From Teredinibacter purpureus (GTDB lineage Bacteria > Pseudomonadota > Gammaproteobacteria > Pseudomonadales > Cellvibrionaceae): 64,000 nt of DNA. The position numbers and the translations under genes were made by a program. The notes under the pieces are model-generated. The model saw only the letters and a list, made by a program, of their open reading frames with translations, was not told the DNA's origin and did not search any database. The number at the start of each line of letters is the position of its first letter. The first letter of the stretch is position 1. The DNA is taken from contig NZ_CP060092.1 in NCBI RefSeq assembly GCF_014217335.1, forward strand, positions 3,179,501 through 3,243,500, written 5' to 3'. Positions 8,958 to 18,060 of the stretch are shown here, piece by piece.

Positions 8958-9994
8958 TATGTTTTAGCCTCGCCAGACAGCGTTACTCGAGCAACTGTAC
9001 CTATCTTTATTAAGCGAAAAACTGCTACTAACATACTTAATACCAGTGCTATTGCTAGAGGCCAATAATAGAGCGCGCGTATTGGCCGAAGTGTTTCACC
9101 GGCCTGCTCAATAGGTTCTAGCTGATCAAGTAAATAATAGATTTGCTGTAGTTCTTGTGGGTCGTGCGCCCGAAAATACGTACCGCCGGTTGTATCAGCA
9201 ATATATTTAAGGGTGTCTTCATCTAATTCGCTCGAAGGGTTAACTGTGCGAGACATTCCGCCAAAAATCCCCATGCGTTGCACCATTTTATTTGCACCAA
9301 CACCAATCGTGTATATTTTTACACCGGCTTGTTTGGCAAGGTCAGCCGCTTGGCGCGGCATCACTTCGCCCGAAGTGTTCGCGCCATCAGTCAATAAAAC
9401 CAATACGCGGTGGGAATCGGGGCGCTCTTTTAGTCGTTTTATCGCAAGCCCAATTGCGTCACCAATAGCGGTCTGTTCACCGGCAAATCCTAATTGAGCT
9501 TCATCTAGAAGCTGACTAACGGTCGGGCGGTCAAATGTGAGTGGTGATTGCAAGTAAGCTTGGGAACCAAATAATACCAACCCAATTCGATCGCTCTCAC
9601 GGCGATCGATAAAATCTGTTACAACGTACTTTACTACGGAAATACGTGGAATTTGTTGGTCTTCAACAACCATATCCGGCGTTTCCATGCTGCCCGAAAT
9701 ATCAACAGCTAATAATAAATCACGGCCACTGGTTGGCAATGTAACGGCGTCACCAATCCATTGTGGCCTAGCGCCTGCACAGACTAATAGAAGCCAACAC
9801 ACTAATAATGGTAAGGCTGTAATAATGGTGCCGCCACGAACACTATGTGAAGAGTGTTTATACAGTGTTCTAACGCGACTAAAAAACGGTACCTTTAACG
9901 CGGCCGCTTGACGCTTAACGGAAGGCACAAATAAATAAACGGCTAAAGGCAAAGGCAATACAAAAAAGACCCAGGGCCAAGAAAACTCAAACAT
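8957..9994 (-). CDS. batA: BatA-like VWA domain membrane protein
   Basis: 345 residues from the ATG at 9994. This start (MFEFSWPWVFFVLPLPLAVYL) is chosen over an open upstream extension because it gives the family N-terminus and overlaps the preceding stop by only 8 bp. One hydrophobic helix comes first, a second at LPLLVCWLLLVCAG, then a VWA domain with an intact metal site (AVDISGSMETPDM) and VLLTDGANTSG. A C-terminal helix (YYWPLAIALVLSMLVAVF) anchors the other end. This is the aerotolerance BatA type. VWA domains bind partners through a metal ion, and the neighbouring MoxR AAA+ ATPase is the expected partner. Confidence 0.88.
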   Translation of the reverse strand: MFEFSWPWVFFVLPLPLAVYLFVPSVKRQAAALKVPFFSRVRTLYKHSSHSVRGGTIITALPLLVCWLLLVCAGARPQWIGDAVTLPTSGRDLLLAVDISGSMETPDMVVEDQQIPRISVVKYVVTDFIDRRESDRIGLVLFGSQAYLQSPLTFDRPTVSQLLDEAQLGFAGEQTAIGDAIGLAIKRLKERPDSHRVLVLLTDGANTSGEVMPRQAADLAKQAGVKIYTIGVGANKMVQRMGIFGGMSRTVNPSSELDEDTLKYIADTTGGTYFRAHDPQELQQIYYLLDQLEPIEQAGETLRPIRALYYWPLAIALVLSMLVAVFRLIKIGTVARVTLSGEAKT

Positions 9995-10595
9995 GATTGG
10001 GGTTCTCCTTTGCGCAGGTCGGTGTCTTACCGGTGCGCAACCATTGGTGCTGTGTACTCTCAGGTACGTGCACATGCTTTTCAATCCAATAGCGGCAACT
10101 ACTAAACACGAGTTCAGGATCTAAGGAGCTTTCAGCGGAATATTTTGCCTCCCCTGTGAGGCTGAGTAACGTTTCAGTTTGTGCAGCAGTCAGTGAGTCG
10201 AGATTGGCTGATTGCGTTAACCAATCGAACCATTGTTTTCCGTACAAGCCTGCGCTATGCGTTTTTAAAACTGGGTATGCGGCTATGCACGTGCGTTTTA
10301 AGAGGGTAGCCGCCAGTAATGGGATTTTTGTTGTTTGCTCTTCAGGAAGATCCATTTTCGATAAAGCTGTCAGCTCTGATAAAGCCAGTTTTCGGTAGGC
10401 GTTGCGTTTCGAGCGTTTTTTAACGGTACGAATCAGTAGAGCGAGCACGGCAATACCTATGGCGATTAATAGCCACCAGCCAACAGCAGGTGGCCATAAG
10501 CCTATCGCGTTCGGTGCGATAGGCGCGTGCAATTGGGCCAGGAGTTCTGCAATGCGAGGGTCTTGAGTGGCACTAGGGGGGGCTACAGTATTCAT
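9987..10595 (-). CDS. DUF4381 membrane protein of the MoxR/Bat operon
   Basis: 202 residues. A Pro/Ala-rich N-terminus (IAELLAQLHAPIAPNAIGLWPPAVGWW) leads into one transmembrane helix (LLIAIGIAVLALLIRTV), followed by a soluble helical domain. This is the DUF4381 pattern, found between DUF58 and BatA genes in many Gammaproteobacteria. Its function is unknown. The start overlaps the upstream DUF58 stop by 4 bp and the stop overlaps the BatA start by 8 bp, so translational coupling is very likely. Confidence 0.82.
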   Translation of the reverse strand: MNTVAPPSATQDPRIAELLAQLHAPIAPNAIGLWPPAVGWWLLIAIGIAVLALLIRTVKKRSKRNAYRKLALSELTALSKMDLPEEQTTKIPLLAATLLKRTCIAAYPVLKTHSAGLYGKQWFDWLTQSANLDSLTAAQTETLLSLTGEAKYSAESSLDPELVFSSCRYWIEKHVHVPESTQHQWLRTGKTPTCAKENPNHV

Positions 10596-11593
10596 CGAAC
10601 ACCTCCTTTGCGTTTACCACGTTTACTGGAGAACAGTTCCCGTAAATGGCTAGAGGAGGGCGTTGCAATATCGAGCGAGTGAAAACCGGCTCCCGAATTT
10701 AGACAGCTTGTGCGTAGTGAAGCTTGCTTTGCGGTAAATGCCTGGTTGTAAGCGTTTAGAAAATTATGGGTATTGGCGTGCAATGTAAGCCGCTCTTGAT
10801 TATTGGAAACGGTGAGCTCTTTTCCTGTAGGAAGGGATCGCTCGAGCGGGTCTGAAAACGATAGGAGATTCACATCGGTATGTCGTGACAACATGCTCAG
10901 CGGCTCTTCGCAGGCGCCATCAAAATCGTGAAAATCGCTTAACACGAAAACGGCGCTTCCCGGTTTTGCTACGCGTCTAAGGTCGCTAAAAATATCGTAA
11001 CAGGAGGTGTCGCTGCCGCTAGGGTTTACAGGGCTATTTAATTTCAAGTTGTACGCGTGTAACTGGTTAATGAGCGCTAAGGCCGCATGCTTGCCTCGTT
11101 TCGCACGCAGATCATATTGGTCGTGGTCACCGAATATTAATGCACCTATACGGTCATTGTTTTGTAATGCTATCCAGGCTATACCCGCTGCCATTTCGGT
11201 AGCCGCCACCGATTTAAATACGCTGTGGCTACCAAAAAACATTGGTGAACGCTGGTCTATAACGATGAGCACCGGGCGTTCACGCTCTTCCTGAAACAAC
11301 TTTGTATAAGGTTGTGTTGTACGGGCGGTTACACGCCAATCGATGTTCCGAATATCGTCTCCTGGTTGATAAGGCCGTACTTCCGCGAACTCCATACCTC
11401 GACCACGAAACTGCGTATGACTTTCACCATCGATAATGGAGGTGCTTTTTTTTCGGGTTGCAACCGTTAGATCTTTCGTACAATAACGAAACTGCAGTAG
11501 ATGCTCGACAGTAACATAGGCGCCAATAGTGGCTACCGAACTCTGTTGGTTATCTTCACCTGAAGGGGATGTTCTTTTTGCCTTATTCAGCAT
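10592..11593 (-). CDS. DUF58 family protein (VWA-like) of the MoxR operon
   Basis: 333 residues. The DUF58 core is clear: GESHTQFRGRGMEFAEVRPYQPGDDIRNIDWRVTART, followed by LFQEERERPVLIVIDQRSPMFFGS, which is a degenerate VWA metal site (DQRSPM). A strand FVLSDFHDFD follows later. DUF58 proteins occur next to MoxR ATPases in nearly all such operons, and the pair is thought to act in maturation of envelope or redox complexes. It starts 38 bp after the moxR stop. Confidence 0.87.
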   Translation of the reverse strand: MLNKAKRTSPSGEDNQQSSVATIGAYVTVEHLLQFRYCTKDLTVATRKKSTSIIDGESHTQFRGRGMEFAEVRPYQPGDDIRNIDWRVTARTTQPYTKLFQEERERPVLIVIDQRSPMFFGSHSVFKSVAATEMAAGIAWIALQNNDRIGALIFGDHDQYDLRAKRGKHAALALINQLHAYNLKLNSPVNPSGSDTSCYDIFSDLRRVAKPGSAVFVLSDFHDFDGACEEPLSMLSRHTDVNLLSFSDPLERSLPTGKELTVSNNQERLTLHANTHNFLNAYNQAFTAKQASLRTSCLNSGAGFHSLDIATPSSSHLRELFSSKRGKRKGGVR

Positions 11594-11630
11594 TAATTAA
11601 ACCTTTAAGCCATTCGATTGCTGTAACTAC

Positions 11631-12596
11631 TTAAACAACAGGGACGCGATTAATAAGTTCGTCGATAATCATGTCAGGCGTTTGCCCATTGGCCTCGGCT
11701 TCAAAGCTCAGAATTAATCGGTGTCGGAATACATCGTGTACAACCGCTCTTACATCTTCTGGGCTTACGTAATCTTTTTCACTCAGCCAAGCATGTGCTC
11801 GCGCACAACGATCTAGGCTGATCGTGGCCCGAGGGCTTACGCCATAATCAAGCCAGCGTGCTAGGTCATCACCGTATTGCTGTGGGTTTCGTGTCGCGTC
11901 CGTTAACTGGACAATATAGTCTTCAACGGTATCTTCCATATGAATGGCCAGCGCCTCTTCTCGGATCGAAAACAGGTTCGCTTGGCTAATAGGCTCATCC
12001 ATTGTCAGTTTGGCCTGTTTTTGGCTGGCCTCCGCGCGGCTGAGTTTGAGAATGCTTTTTTCCGCAATAGCATCCGGAAAACCGACTTCTACATGCATTA
12101 AGAACCGATCAAGTTGAGCTTCCGGTAGCGGGTAAGTGCCTTCTTGTTCAATCGGGTTTTGCGTTGCCATTACCAAGAATAAATCCGGTAGCGGGTAGGT
12201 CGCCTTGCCCACACTAATTTGTCCTTCAGCCATGGCTTCAAGTAATGCAGATTGAACTTTTGCGGGGGCCCGATTAATTTCATCGGCAAGTACCAGGTTA
12301 TGGAAAATGGGCCCCGGTTGAAACTCAAAAGTACCTTGCTCTGGGCGGTAAATATCGGTGCCGGTCACATCCGAGGGCAAAAGATCCGGTGTGAATTGCA
12401 CACGATGAAAATTGCCTTCAATGCCTTCAGATAGGATTTTAATGGCCTTAGTTTTGGCTAATCCGGGTGCGCCTTCGACTAATAAGTGGCCGTCTGCGAT
12501 GAGGGCGATCAATAAACGATCAATTAAGTGTGGTTGGCCAATAATTTGGCAATCCATCCATTTTCTTAGGTTTTGTAAGGCTGTTTTAGTGGTCAT
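11631..12596 (-). CDS. moxR: MoxR-type AAA+ ATPase
   Basis: 321 residues. Walker A is a variant (VEGAPGLAKTKAIK), Walker B is LVLADEINRAPAKVQSALLEAM, and sensor 1 is LVMATQNPIEQEGTYPLPEAQLDRFL, all typical of the MoxR subfamily. It is the first gene of the minus-strand bat operon. MoxR ATPases are proposed chaperones that remodel or insert metal into partner proteins, working with VWA proteins, four of which follow here. The ATG at 12596 faces the gdh gene across a gap of about 260 bp that must hold both promoters. Confidence 0.93.
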   Translation of the reverse strand: MTTKTALQNLRKWMDCQIIGQPHLIDRLLIALIADGHLLVEGAPGLAKTKAIKILSEGIEGNFHRVQFTPDLLPSDVTGTDIYRPEQGTFEFQPGPIFHNLVLADEINRAPAKVQSALLEAMAEGQISVGKATYPLPDLFLVMATQNPIEQEGTYPLPEAQLDRFLMHVEVGFPDAIAEKSILKLSRAEASQKQAKLTMDEPISQANLFSIREEALAIHMEDTVEDYIVQLTDATRNPQQYGDDLARWLDYGVSPRATISLDRCARAHAWLSEKDYVSPEDVRAVVHDVFRHRLILSFEAEANGQTPDMIIDELINRVPVV

Positions 12597-12858
12597 TATC
12601 AGGTGTACCGATTTGTTAGAAAACTAGTCAAACTTATTGATATTAAAGAATTTTGTAACTATACCTTAAGGGCAACTTTAATACTTAAACCGAAACCTCT
12701 GTATGTGGGCAAAAGTCTCCTATTCAAGGGGCTTATTGCGATTGATTTTCACCAAAATCATTCTATACAGAGGGACAAAAAGAGAACCTACGACCGGCCA
12801 ATTCGCAAAGAGTTTCCAACTGTTACCTGAAAGTACGTTCCCTGCTAAGGATCAAACC

Positions 12859-15800
12859 GTGGACATTACCCAATCGAGCCTCGCCAATCGTGCACAATTC
12901 ATCCAGAATTTTGACAAATGGATTGAGGAATCTAGACCTCAAGACCACCAACAAGAGTTTCGTTCGTTCGTACGTGAATATCTTTTACGGTTTCCTTTAG
13001 GGGAGTGGGAAGGGCGCCATATAACCGATTTGTATGGGTTAAGCTTTGGGCTTTACCATCACTTGAAGCACGGCAAGAATCAAGGTGTATCACTAAGCGT
13101 ATTCAACCCCTCGCTTGATGAGCACGGCTGGCAATGTGGCCGCACGATTATTTTTATTCAACAGCCGGATATGCCCTTTTTAGTTGACTCTGTTCGTATT
13201 GCACTCAACCGCAGAGAAATCCCTATCTATCTAATAAAAAGCACCGTTTTAAATGTTGATCGCCGTGCAGAAGGAATGTCCATTAGTTTGAGTACAGGTG
13301 AACCTCTTACCGAGGATGCAGTGAAAAGCGCAACCAAAGAAGCGTTGATGTACATAGAGGTAAGCCTTCAGCCGAATGACTCTGAATTGTATGCTATCCA
13401 TCAGGATTTACTTAACGTACTCGCGGATGTTGCCGTTGTCGTCAGCGATCATCAACGTATTTTGCAGCATCTGGAGGCCGTTCGAGACAATCTTGATAGT
13501 ACTCAGCAGCAACGCGAAGAGGTTGAATTTTCAAACTGGTTGATGCACCGCCACTTCGCATTTCTTGGCTATCGGGATTACGACCTAATCACCCACAACA
13601 ATCGCCCTGCCTTACAAGAAGATACTAACGCGCGGCTAGGCGTGTTTAAGCGTGCAGAAATCGACAACGCAATAATTTACCGTGAAAACTTTAGCCCCGG
13701 AATGCAAGATTTTTACGCAAGCGCAGACGCCATTTGTTTTTCTAAGGCCGCAACCCACAGTAGTGTGCATCGTTCTGCGTACCCTGATTATGTGGTATTC
13801 AAAAAATATGATACCAACGGAAACGTGACCGGTGAAGTACGGTTTCTAGGGCTTTTTACCTACGAGGTGCTCACGCTTTCACCGCTTGAAATACCTATAT
13901 TACGCACAAAAGTACAGAAGGTTATTAACCGCTCTGGGTTAGATCCCAATAGCCATGACGGGCGCAGTTTAAGGCGCACCGTTGAAAACTACCCGCGAGC
14001 CGAGTTGTTTCTCACCGATACAGAAACTCTACACAACAACATTATGTCTATCGTTGAAATTAATGAGCGACATCTTGTAAGGCTTATTGCGCGTTGCGAT
14101 GCTTTTGGTAATTTTATAACGTGTAATGTGTTTGTACCTCGTGATATCTATTCAACCTCTATCCGTCAGAAAATACAGGATATTCTATCGGACACGTTTG
14201 ATTCCAACGATTTTGATTTCAATACATTCTTTTCTGAATCCAATTTGGTAAGAGCACAATTTATATACCGAGTAACAGATTCCAACCACCGTGATTTTGA
14301 TTTAGAGGCTCTCGAAGAACGTGTTGTGGATGTTACGCGTAATTGGTCTGCCAATTTAAGAACCGCTTTAATCGAATCGTTTGGTGAAAGTAACGGCATT
14401 CGCTACTTTAATCTGTTTAAAAATGGTTTTACGCCGAGTTATCAAGAGCACTTTGATACGCGCTATGCCGTGCAAGATATAAAGCTATTAGAAACCTTAA
14501 AAAACACCGATGAAGTGGCCATGAACTTTTACCAACCGATCGGCGTGGAAACGAACACTATGAGGTTTAGGGTTCTTCATCTTCACAATGCGTTGATATT
14601 GTCAGACATTATTCCCATTTTAGAAAACCTGGGATTAAAGGTCATTGGTGAAAACCCGTTTCAGATTTATAAGCATGATGGCAGCTGTGTATGGCTACAT
14701 GATTTCCAGTTAAACCTCGGTATAAGAGTATCTATTGATGTTCATGCCGTTAAAAACTTATTTGAACAGGCCTTCGCTGCTGTTTGGAGCAAGAGAACAG
14801 AAAGCGATTCGTTTAATAAACTGGTTCTCGGTGCAAAACTTCATTGGCGGGAAGTTTCATTGTTACGTGCTTACGCCGGTTATATGAAACAAACAGGATT
14901 TAATGCAGATCAAAATTTTATAGCCGAAACATTATCGAATCATACTGAAATTACCCGAAATCTATTAGCCGTTTATAAATCGTATTTTGATCCACGGTTA
15001 AACACAGACAGCAAAGGTAATGAAAGAGAAGGGCGTATTGGTTTAAAAATAGTCGAGTCACTTGATGATGTTGCAAACCTAAACGAAGATAGAGTACTTC
15101 GCCGATTCCTTGAGCTAATAGAAGGGACGTTAAGAACCAATTACTTTCAATCGGTTGATGGCCAGCCTAAAGATTATATTGTCTTTAAATTTAGCCCCCG
15201 TGACATTGTCGATATTCCCGAGCCTCGCCCACTATACGAAATATATGTGTATTCACCTCGTGTGGAGGGCGTGCATTTACGCGGTGGTAAGGTTGCCCGC
15301 GGAGGGTTGCGATGGTCCGATAGATTACAAGACTATCGCACTGAGGTACTAGGGCTTGTTAAAGCACAGCACGTTAAAAATGCCGTTATTGTACCGCACG
15401 GAGCAAAAGGCGGCTTCGTTGCAAAGCATCCCCCAGCGGAAGGCGGTCGAGATGCGATATTGGGAGAAGGTATAGCGTGTTACCAATTATTTATTCGAGG
15501 TTTGCTAGATGTAACCGACAACCTCGTAGAGGGCAGTATTGTCCCCCCTAAGCAAGTCGTAAGGCGAGATGATGATGATCCCTATTTGGTTGTTGCTGCC
15601 GACAAAGGCACGGCTACTTTTTCAGATATTGCGAATAAAATTTCGCTGGATTACAACCATTGGCTGGGCGATGCTTTTGCCTCTGGAGGTAGTCAAGGAT
15701 ATGATCACAAAGGCATGGGTATTACGGCCAAAGGGGCGTGGGTTTCGGTTCAGCGTCATTTCCGTGAAATGGGAAAAAATATACAGCAGCAAGCATTTAC

Positions 15801-17757
15801 AGTAATTGGTATTGGCGATATGGCTGGCGATGTGTTCGGCAATGGCATGTTATTGTCCGAGCATATATGTTTGCAAGCGGCGTTTAATCACTTACATTTA
15901 TTTATAGACCCAACCCCCAATGCAACAGCGAGCTTTATTGAGCGAAAGCGGTTGTTTGAGACTCCCAGAACAAGCTGGGCTGATTATAACGCCGAACTTA
16001 TTTCCGAAGGCGGCGGAATATACGAAAGAAGCGTAAAATATATAACCTTAACACCTCAAATGAAATCGTCATTTTCAATAGACGCTGACCGCTTAACGCC
16101 AACAGAGCTTATACATTCGATACTAAAAGCACCCGTAGACCTCATTTGGAATGGAGGAATTGGCACTTACATTAAATCTAAAACAGAATCTCATAATGAT
16201 GTGGGTGACAAGGCCAATGATACCTTGCGTGTGAATGGCGAAGAATTGCGTTGCAAAGTTTTTGGCGAAGGTGGCAATCTCGGAATGACACAGCTTGGCC
16301 GCATTGAATTTTGTTTGAATGGAGGCGCCTGCAACACAGACTTCATTGATAACGCGGCAGGAGTCGACTGTTCTGACCATGAAGTGAACATTAAAATTTT
16401 ATTAGATGAGAAAGTCGCCAGTGGCGACCTAACCGCCAAACAGCGTAACACCTTGCTCTCTGAAATGACGAGTCAGGTATCGGATTTAGTACTACAAAAT
16501 AATTATCGGCAAACACAAGCCATTAGTATCGCGCAGTTCCAGTCTGCCGCCCGCTCAACGGAATACCGTCGATTCATCAGCTTTCTCGAGTCGACTGAGC
16601 GATTAAATCGAGCGCTTGAATTCATTCCCACAGATGAGCAAATAGTCGAGCGACAGGGGCACGGAAAGTATTTATCGCGGCCAGAGTTATCAGTATTAAT
16701 CTCCTATGCGAAAGTCATGATGAAAGAAGAGCTTATCAACTCCAACATTGCCGATGATGACTACATTGCGCAGTCTATTGAAAGTGCGTTCCCCCAAAAA
16801 ATTGTAGAACGTTATCACGCAGAGCTCTATGGGCATCGATTACGGAAGGAAATTGTTGGCACCCAAGTGGCCAACGATTTAATTAATAATTTAGGCATTA
16901 CGGTGGGCCACCGTTTGCTCGAAACAACGGGTGCTTCAAGCGCTGAGATCGCCCGTGCGTATATTGTGTCCCGTGATGTATTCGATTTTGAGAATTTTCA
17001 GCGTTATATTAAAAGCTTGGATCATCAGGTAGCAGCATCCTTACAAGCAGAGCTTATGGGAAACATGATACGGCGTGTACGAAGGGGAACACGTTGGTTT
17101 CTTCGTAACCGGCGCACCACGCTAAATCCCGAGACTGACGTAGCGTTCTTTAAGCAAGGATTAAATATTGTATACCGTGTTACCGCTGAAATAGTAAGTG
17201 GGGACTCGCGAGCCGAATGGCTAGCGCGATCACGTTATTATGAAGAAAATTCTGTGCCAGAAGAGTGGTCTTTAAAGCTCGCCATGCCCGACAACCTATT
17301 TTCTGGTCTTGGCGTTATCGAATCCGCAAGAGTAGCGAATGCCGACATTACTGTTGTCACCGAAGTTTTTTTTGAACTACTAGATCGCCTAGACTTGAAT
17401 TGGTTTGCCACACTACTGTCTGAGGTAAAAGTTGATAGCTATTGGCAGGCACTGGCAAGAGAGTCTTATATTGACGACCTGGAGGCGCATATCCGTCAAC
17501 TTACCGTTTCGTTAGTCCGTTTAAAAACCAGCGAGAGCAGTGTAACTGAGTCAGTATCCTCAATCGATACCATTGTCAATACATGGTTTAGTGCAAACGA
17601 ATTACTGATTGTACGCTGGAAAAAAATGATTACCGAGGTTCAAAGCTCTCCCGGCACCGACTATGCCATGTTTGCTGTTGCGCTTCGGGAATTGTTAGAT
17701 CTCGTTGTTGCGACTGAACATTATGTTTCGACACAATATGATGTCAGTAATGAATAA
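12859..17757 (+). CDS. gdhB: NAD-dependent glutamate dehydrogenase, large GdhB type
   Basis: About 1632 residues, the usual size of the large (L-180 type) bacterial NAD-GDH. A long N-terminal regulatory part precedes the dehydrogenase core. The core includes RGGKVARGGLRWSDR and the catalytic-lysine region KNAVIVPHGAKGGFV (residues about 810-855), followed by GIGDMAGDVFGNGML and VDLIWNGGIGTYIKS. It converts glutamate to 2-oxoglutarate and ammonia. The frame is open back to 12703, but those residues look non-coding (MWAKVSYSRGLLRLIFTK). The GTG at 12859 has a TAAGGA site eight bases upstream and gives the family length, so I take that start. It is divergent from moxR. Confidence 0.94.
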   Translation: MDITQSSLANRAQFIQNFDKWIEESRPQDHQQEFRSFVREYLLRFPLGEWEGRHITDLYGLSFGLYHHLKHGKNQGVSLSVFNPSLDEHGWQCGRTIIFIQQPDMPFLVDSVRIALNRREIPIYLIKSTVLNVDRRAEGMSISLSTGEPLTEDAVKSATKEALMYIEVSLQPNDSELYAIHQDLLNVLADVAVVVSDHQRILQHLEAVRDNLDSTQQQREEVEFSNWLMHRHFAFLGYRDYDLITHNNRPALQEDTNARLGVFKRAEIDNAIIYRENFSPGMQDFYASADAICFSKAATHSSVHRSAYPDYVVFKKYDTNGNVTGEVRFLGLFTYEVLTLSPLEIPILRTKVQKVINRSGLDPNSHDGRSLRRTVENYPRAELFLTDTETLHNNIMSIVEINERHLVRLIARCDAFGNFITCNVFVPRDIYSTSIRQKIQDILSDTFDSNDFDFNTFFSESNLVRAQFIYRVTDSNHRDFDLEALEERVVDVTRNWSANLRTALIESFGESNGIRYFNLFKNGFTPSYQEHFDTRYAVQDIKLLETLKNTDEVAMNFYQPIGVETNTMRFRVLHLHNALILSDIIPILENLGLKVIGENPFQIYKHDGSCVWLHDFQLNLGIRVSIDVHAVKNLFEQAFAAVWSKRTESDSFNKLVLGAKLHWREVSLLRAYAGYMKQTGFNADQNFIAETLSNHTEITRNLLAVYKSYFDPRLNTDSKGNEREGRIGLKIVESLDDVANLNEDRVLRRFLELIEGTLRTNYFQSVDGQPKDYIVFKFSPRDIVDIPEPRPLYEIYVYSPRVEGVHLRGGKVARGGLRWSDRLQDYRTEVLGLVKAQHVKNAVIVPHGAKGGFVAKHPPAEGGRDAILGEGIACYQLFIRGLLDVTDNLVEGSIVPPKQVVRRDDDDPYLVVAADKGTATFSDIANKISLDYNHWLGDAFASGGSQGYDHKGMGITAKGAWVSVQRHFREMGKNIQQQAFTVIGIGDMAGDVFGNGMLLSEHICLQAAFNHLHLFIDPTPNATASFIERKRLFETPRTSWADYNAELISEGGGIYERSVKYITLTPQMKSSFSIDADRLTPTELIHSILKAPVDLIWNGGIGTYIKSKTESHNDVGDKANDTLRVNGEELRCKVFGEGGNLGMTQLGRIEFCLNGGACNTDFIDNAAGVDCSDHEVNIKILLDEKVASGDLTAKQRNTLLSEMTSQVSDLVLQNNYRQTQAISIAQFQSAARSTEYRRFISFLESTERLNRALEFIPTDEQIVERQGHGKYLSRPELSVLISYAKVMMKEELINSNIADDDYIAQSIESAFPQKIVERYHAELYGHRLRKEIVGTQVANDLINNLGITVGHRLLETTGASSAEIARAYIVSRDVFDFENFQRYIKSLDHQVAASLQAELMGNMIRRVRRGTRWFLRNRRTTLNPETDVAFFKQGLNIVYRVTAEIVSGDSRAEWLARSRYYEENSVPEEWSLKLAMPDNLFSGLGVIESARVANADITVVTEVFFELLDRLDLNWFATLLSEVKVDSYWQALARESYIDDLEAHIRQLTVSLVRLKTSESSVTESVSSIDTIVNTWFSANELLIVRWKKMITEVQSSPGTDYAMFAVALRELLDLVVATEHYVSTQYDVSNE

Positions 17758-17796
17758 CGGCATTCACGTATAAAAAATTACGACAATAGACTCCAG

Positions 17797-18024
17797 ATGA
17801 CTGAAGCAATTGTACATGTCTCGCTGAGTATAACGGTTGAGGAATATCAGAAACTATATGCGGGCACGGCAAAGTCAGTGTTTGCGACCAGCCTAGATGG
17901 GCGACGCATTCGTTTTCCAGCTGCAATATTACGTTCATATGTGACACGAGAGGGCGTACGGGGATGCTTTGCCATTTACTTCGATCACGACAATCGTTTT
18001 AAAAAAATTGTGAAAATAGGGTGA
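17797..18024 (+). CDS. DUF2835 small conserved protein
   Basis: 75 residues. The pattern SLSITVEEYQKLYAGTAKSVFATSLDGRRIRFPAAILRSYVTREGVRGCFAIYFDHDNRFKKI is broken into recognisable DUF2835 pieces: the YxGxAxxV stretch, the DGRRIRFPA core and the C-terminal GCFAIYFD strand. It is a small beta-rich protein of unknown function, common in Gammaproteobacteria. It lies 39 bp after gdhB on the same strand. Confidence 0.8.
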   Translation: MTEAIVHVSLSITVEEYQKLYAGTAKSVFATSLDGRRIRFPAAILRSYVTREGVRGCFAIYFDHDNRFKKIVKIG

Positions 18025-18060
18025 TTGTTCGTTTACCTTTTATTAAGTTCCTTCACATAC

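Noticed and set aside
12703..12858. Upstream extension of the glutamate dehydrogenase frame
   Set aside because: The 52 extra residues do not look like family sequence, and a GTG with a good ribosome site at 12859 gives the normal length.
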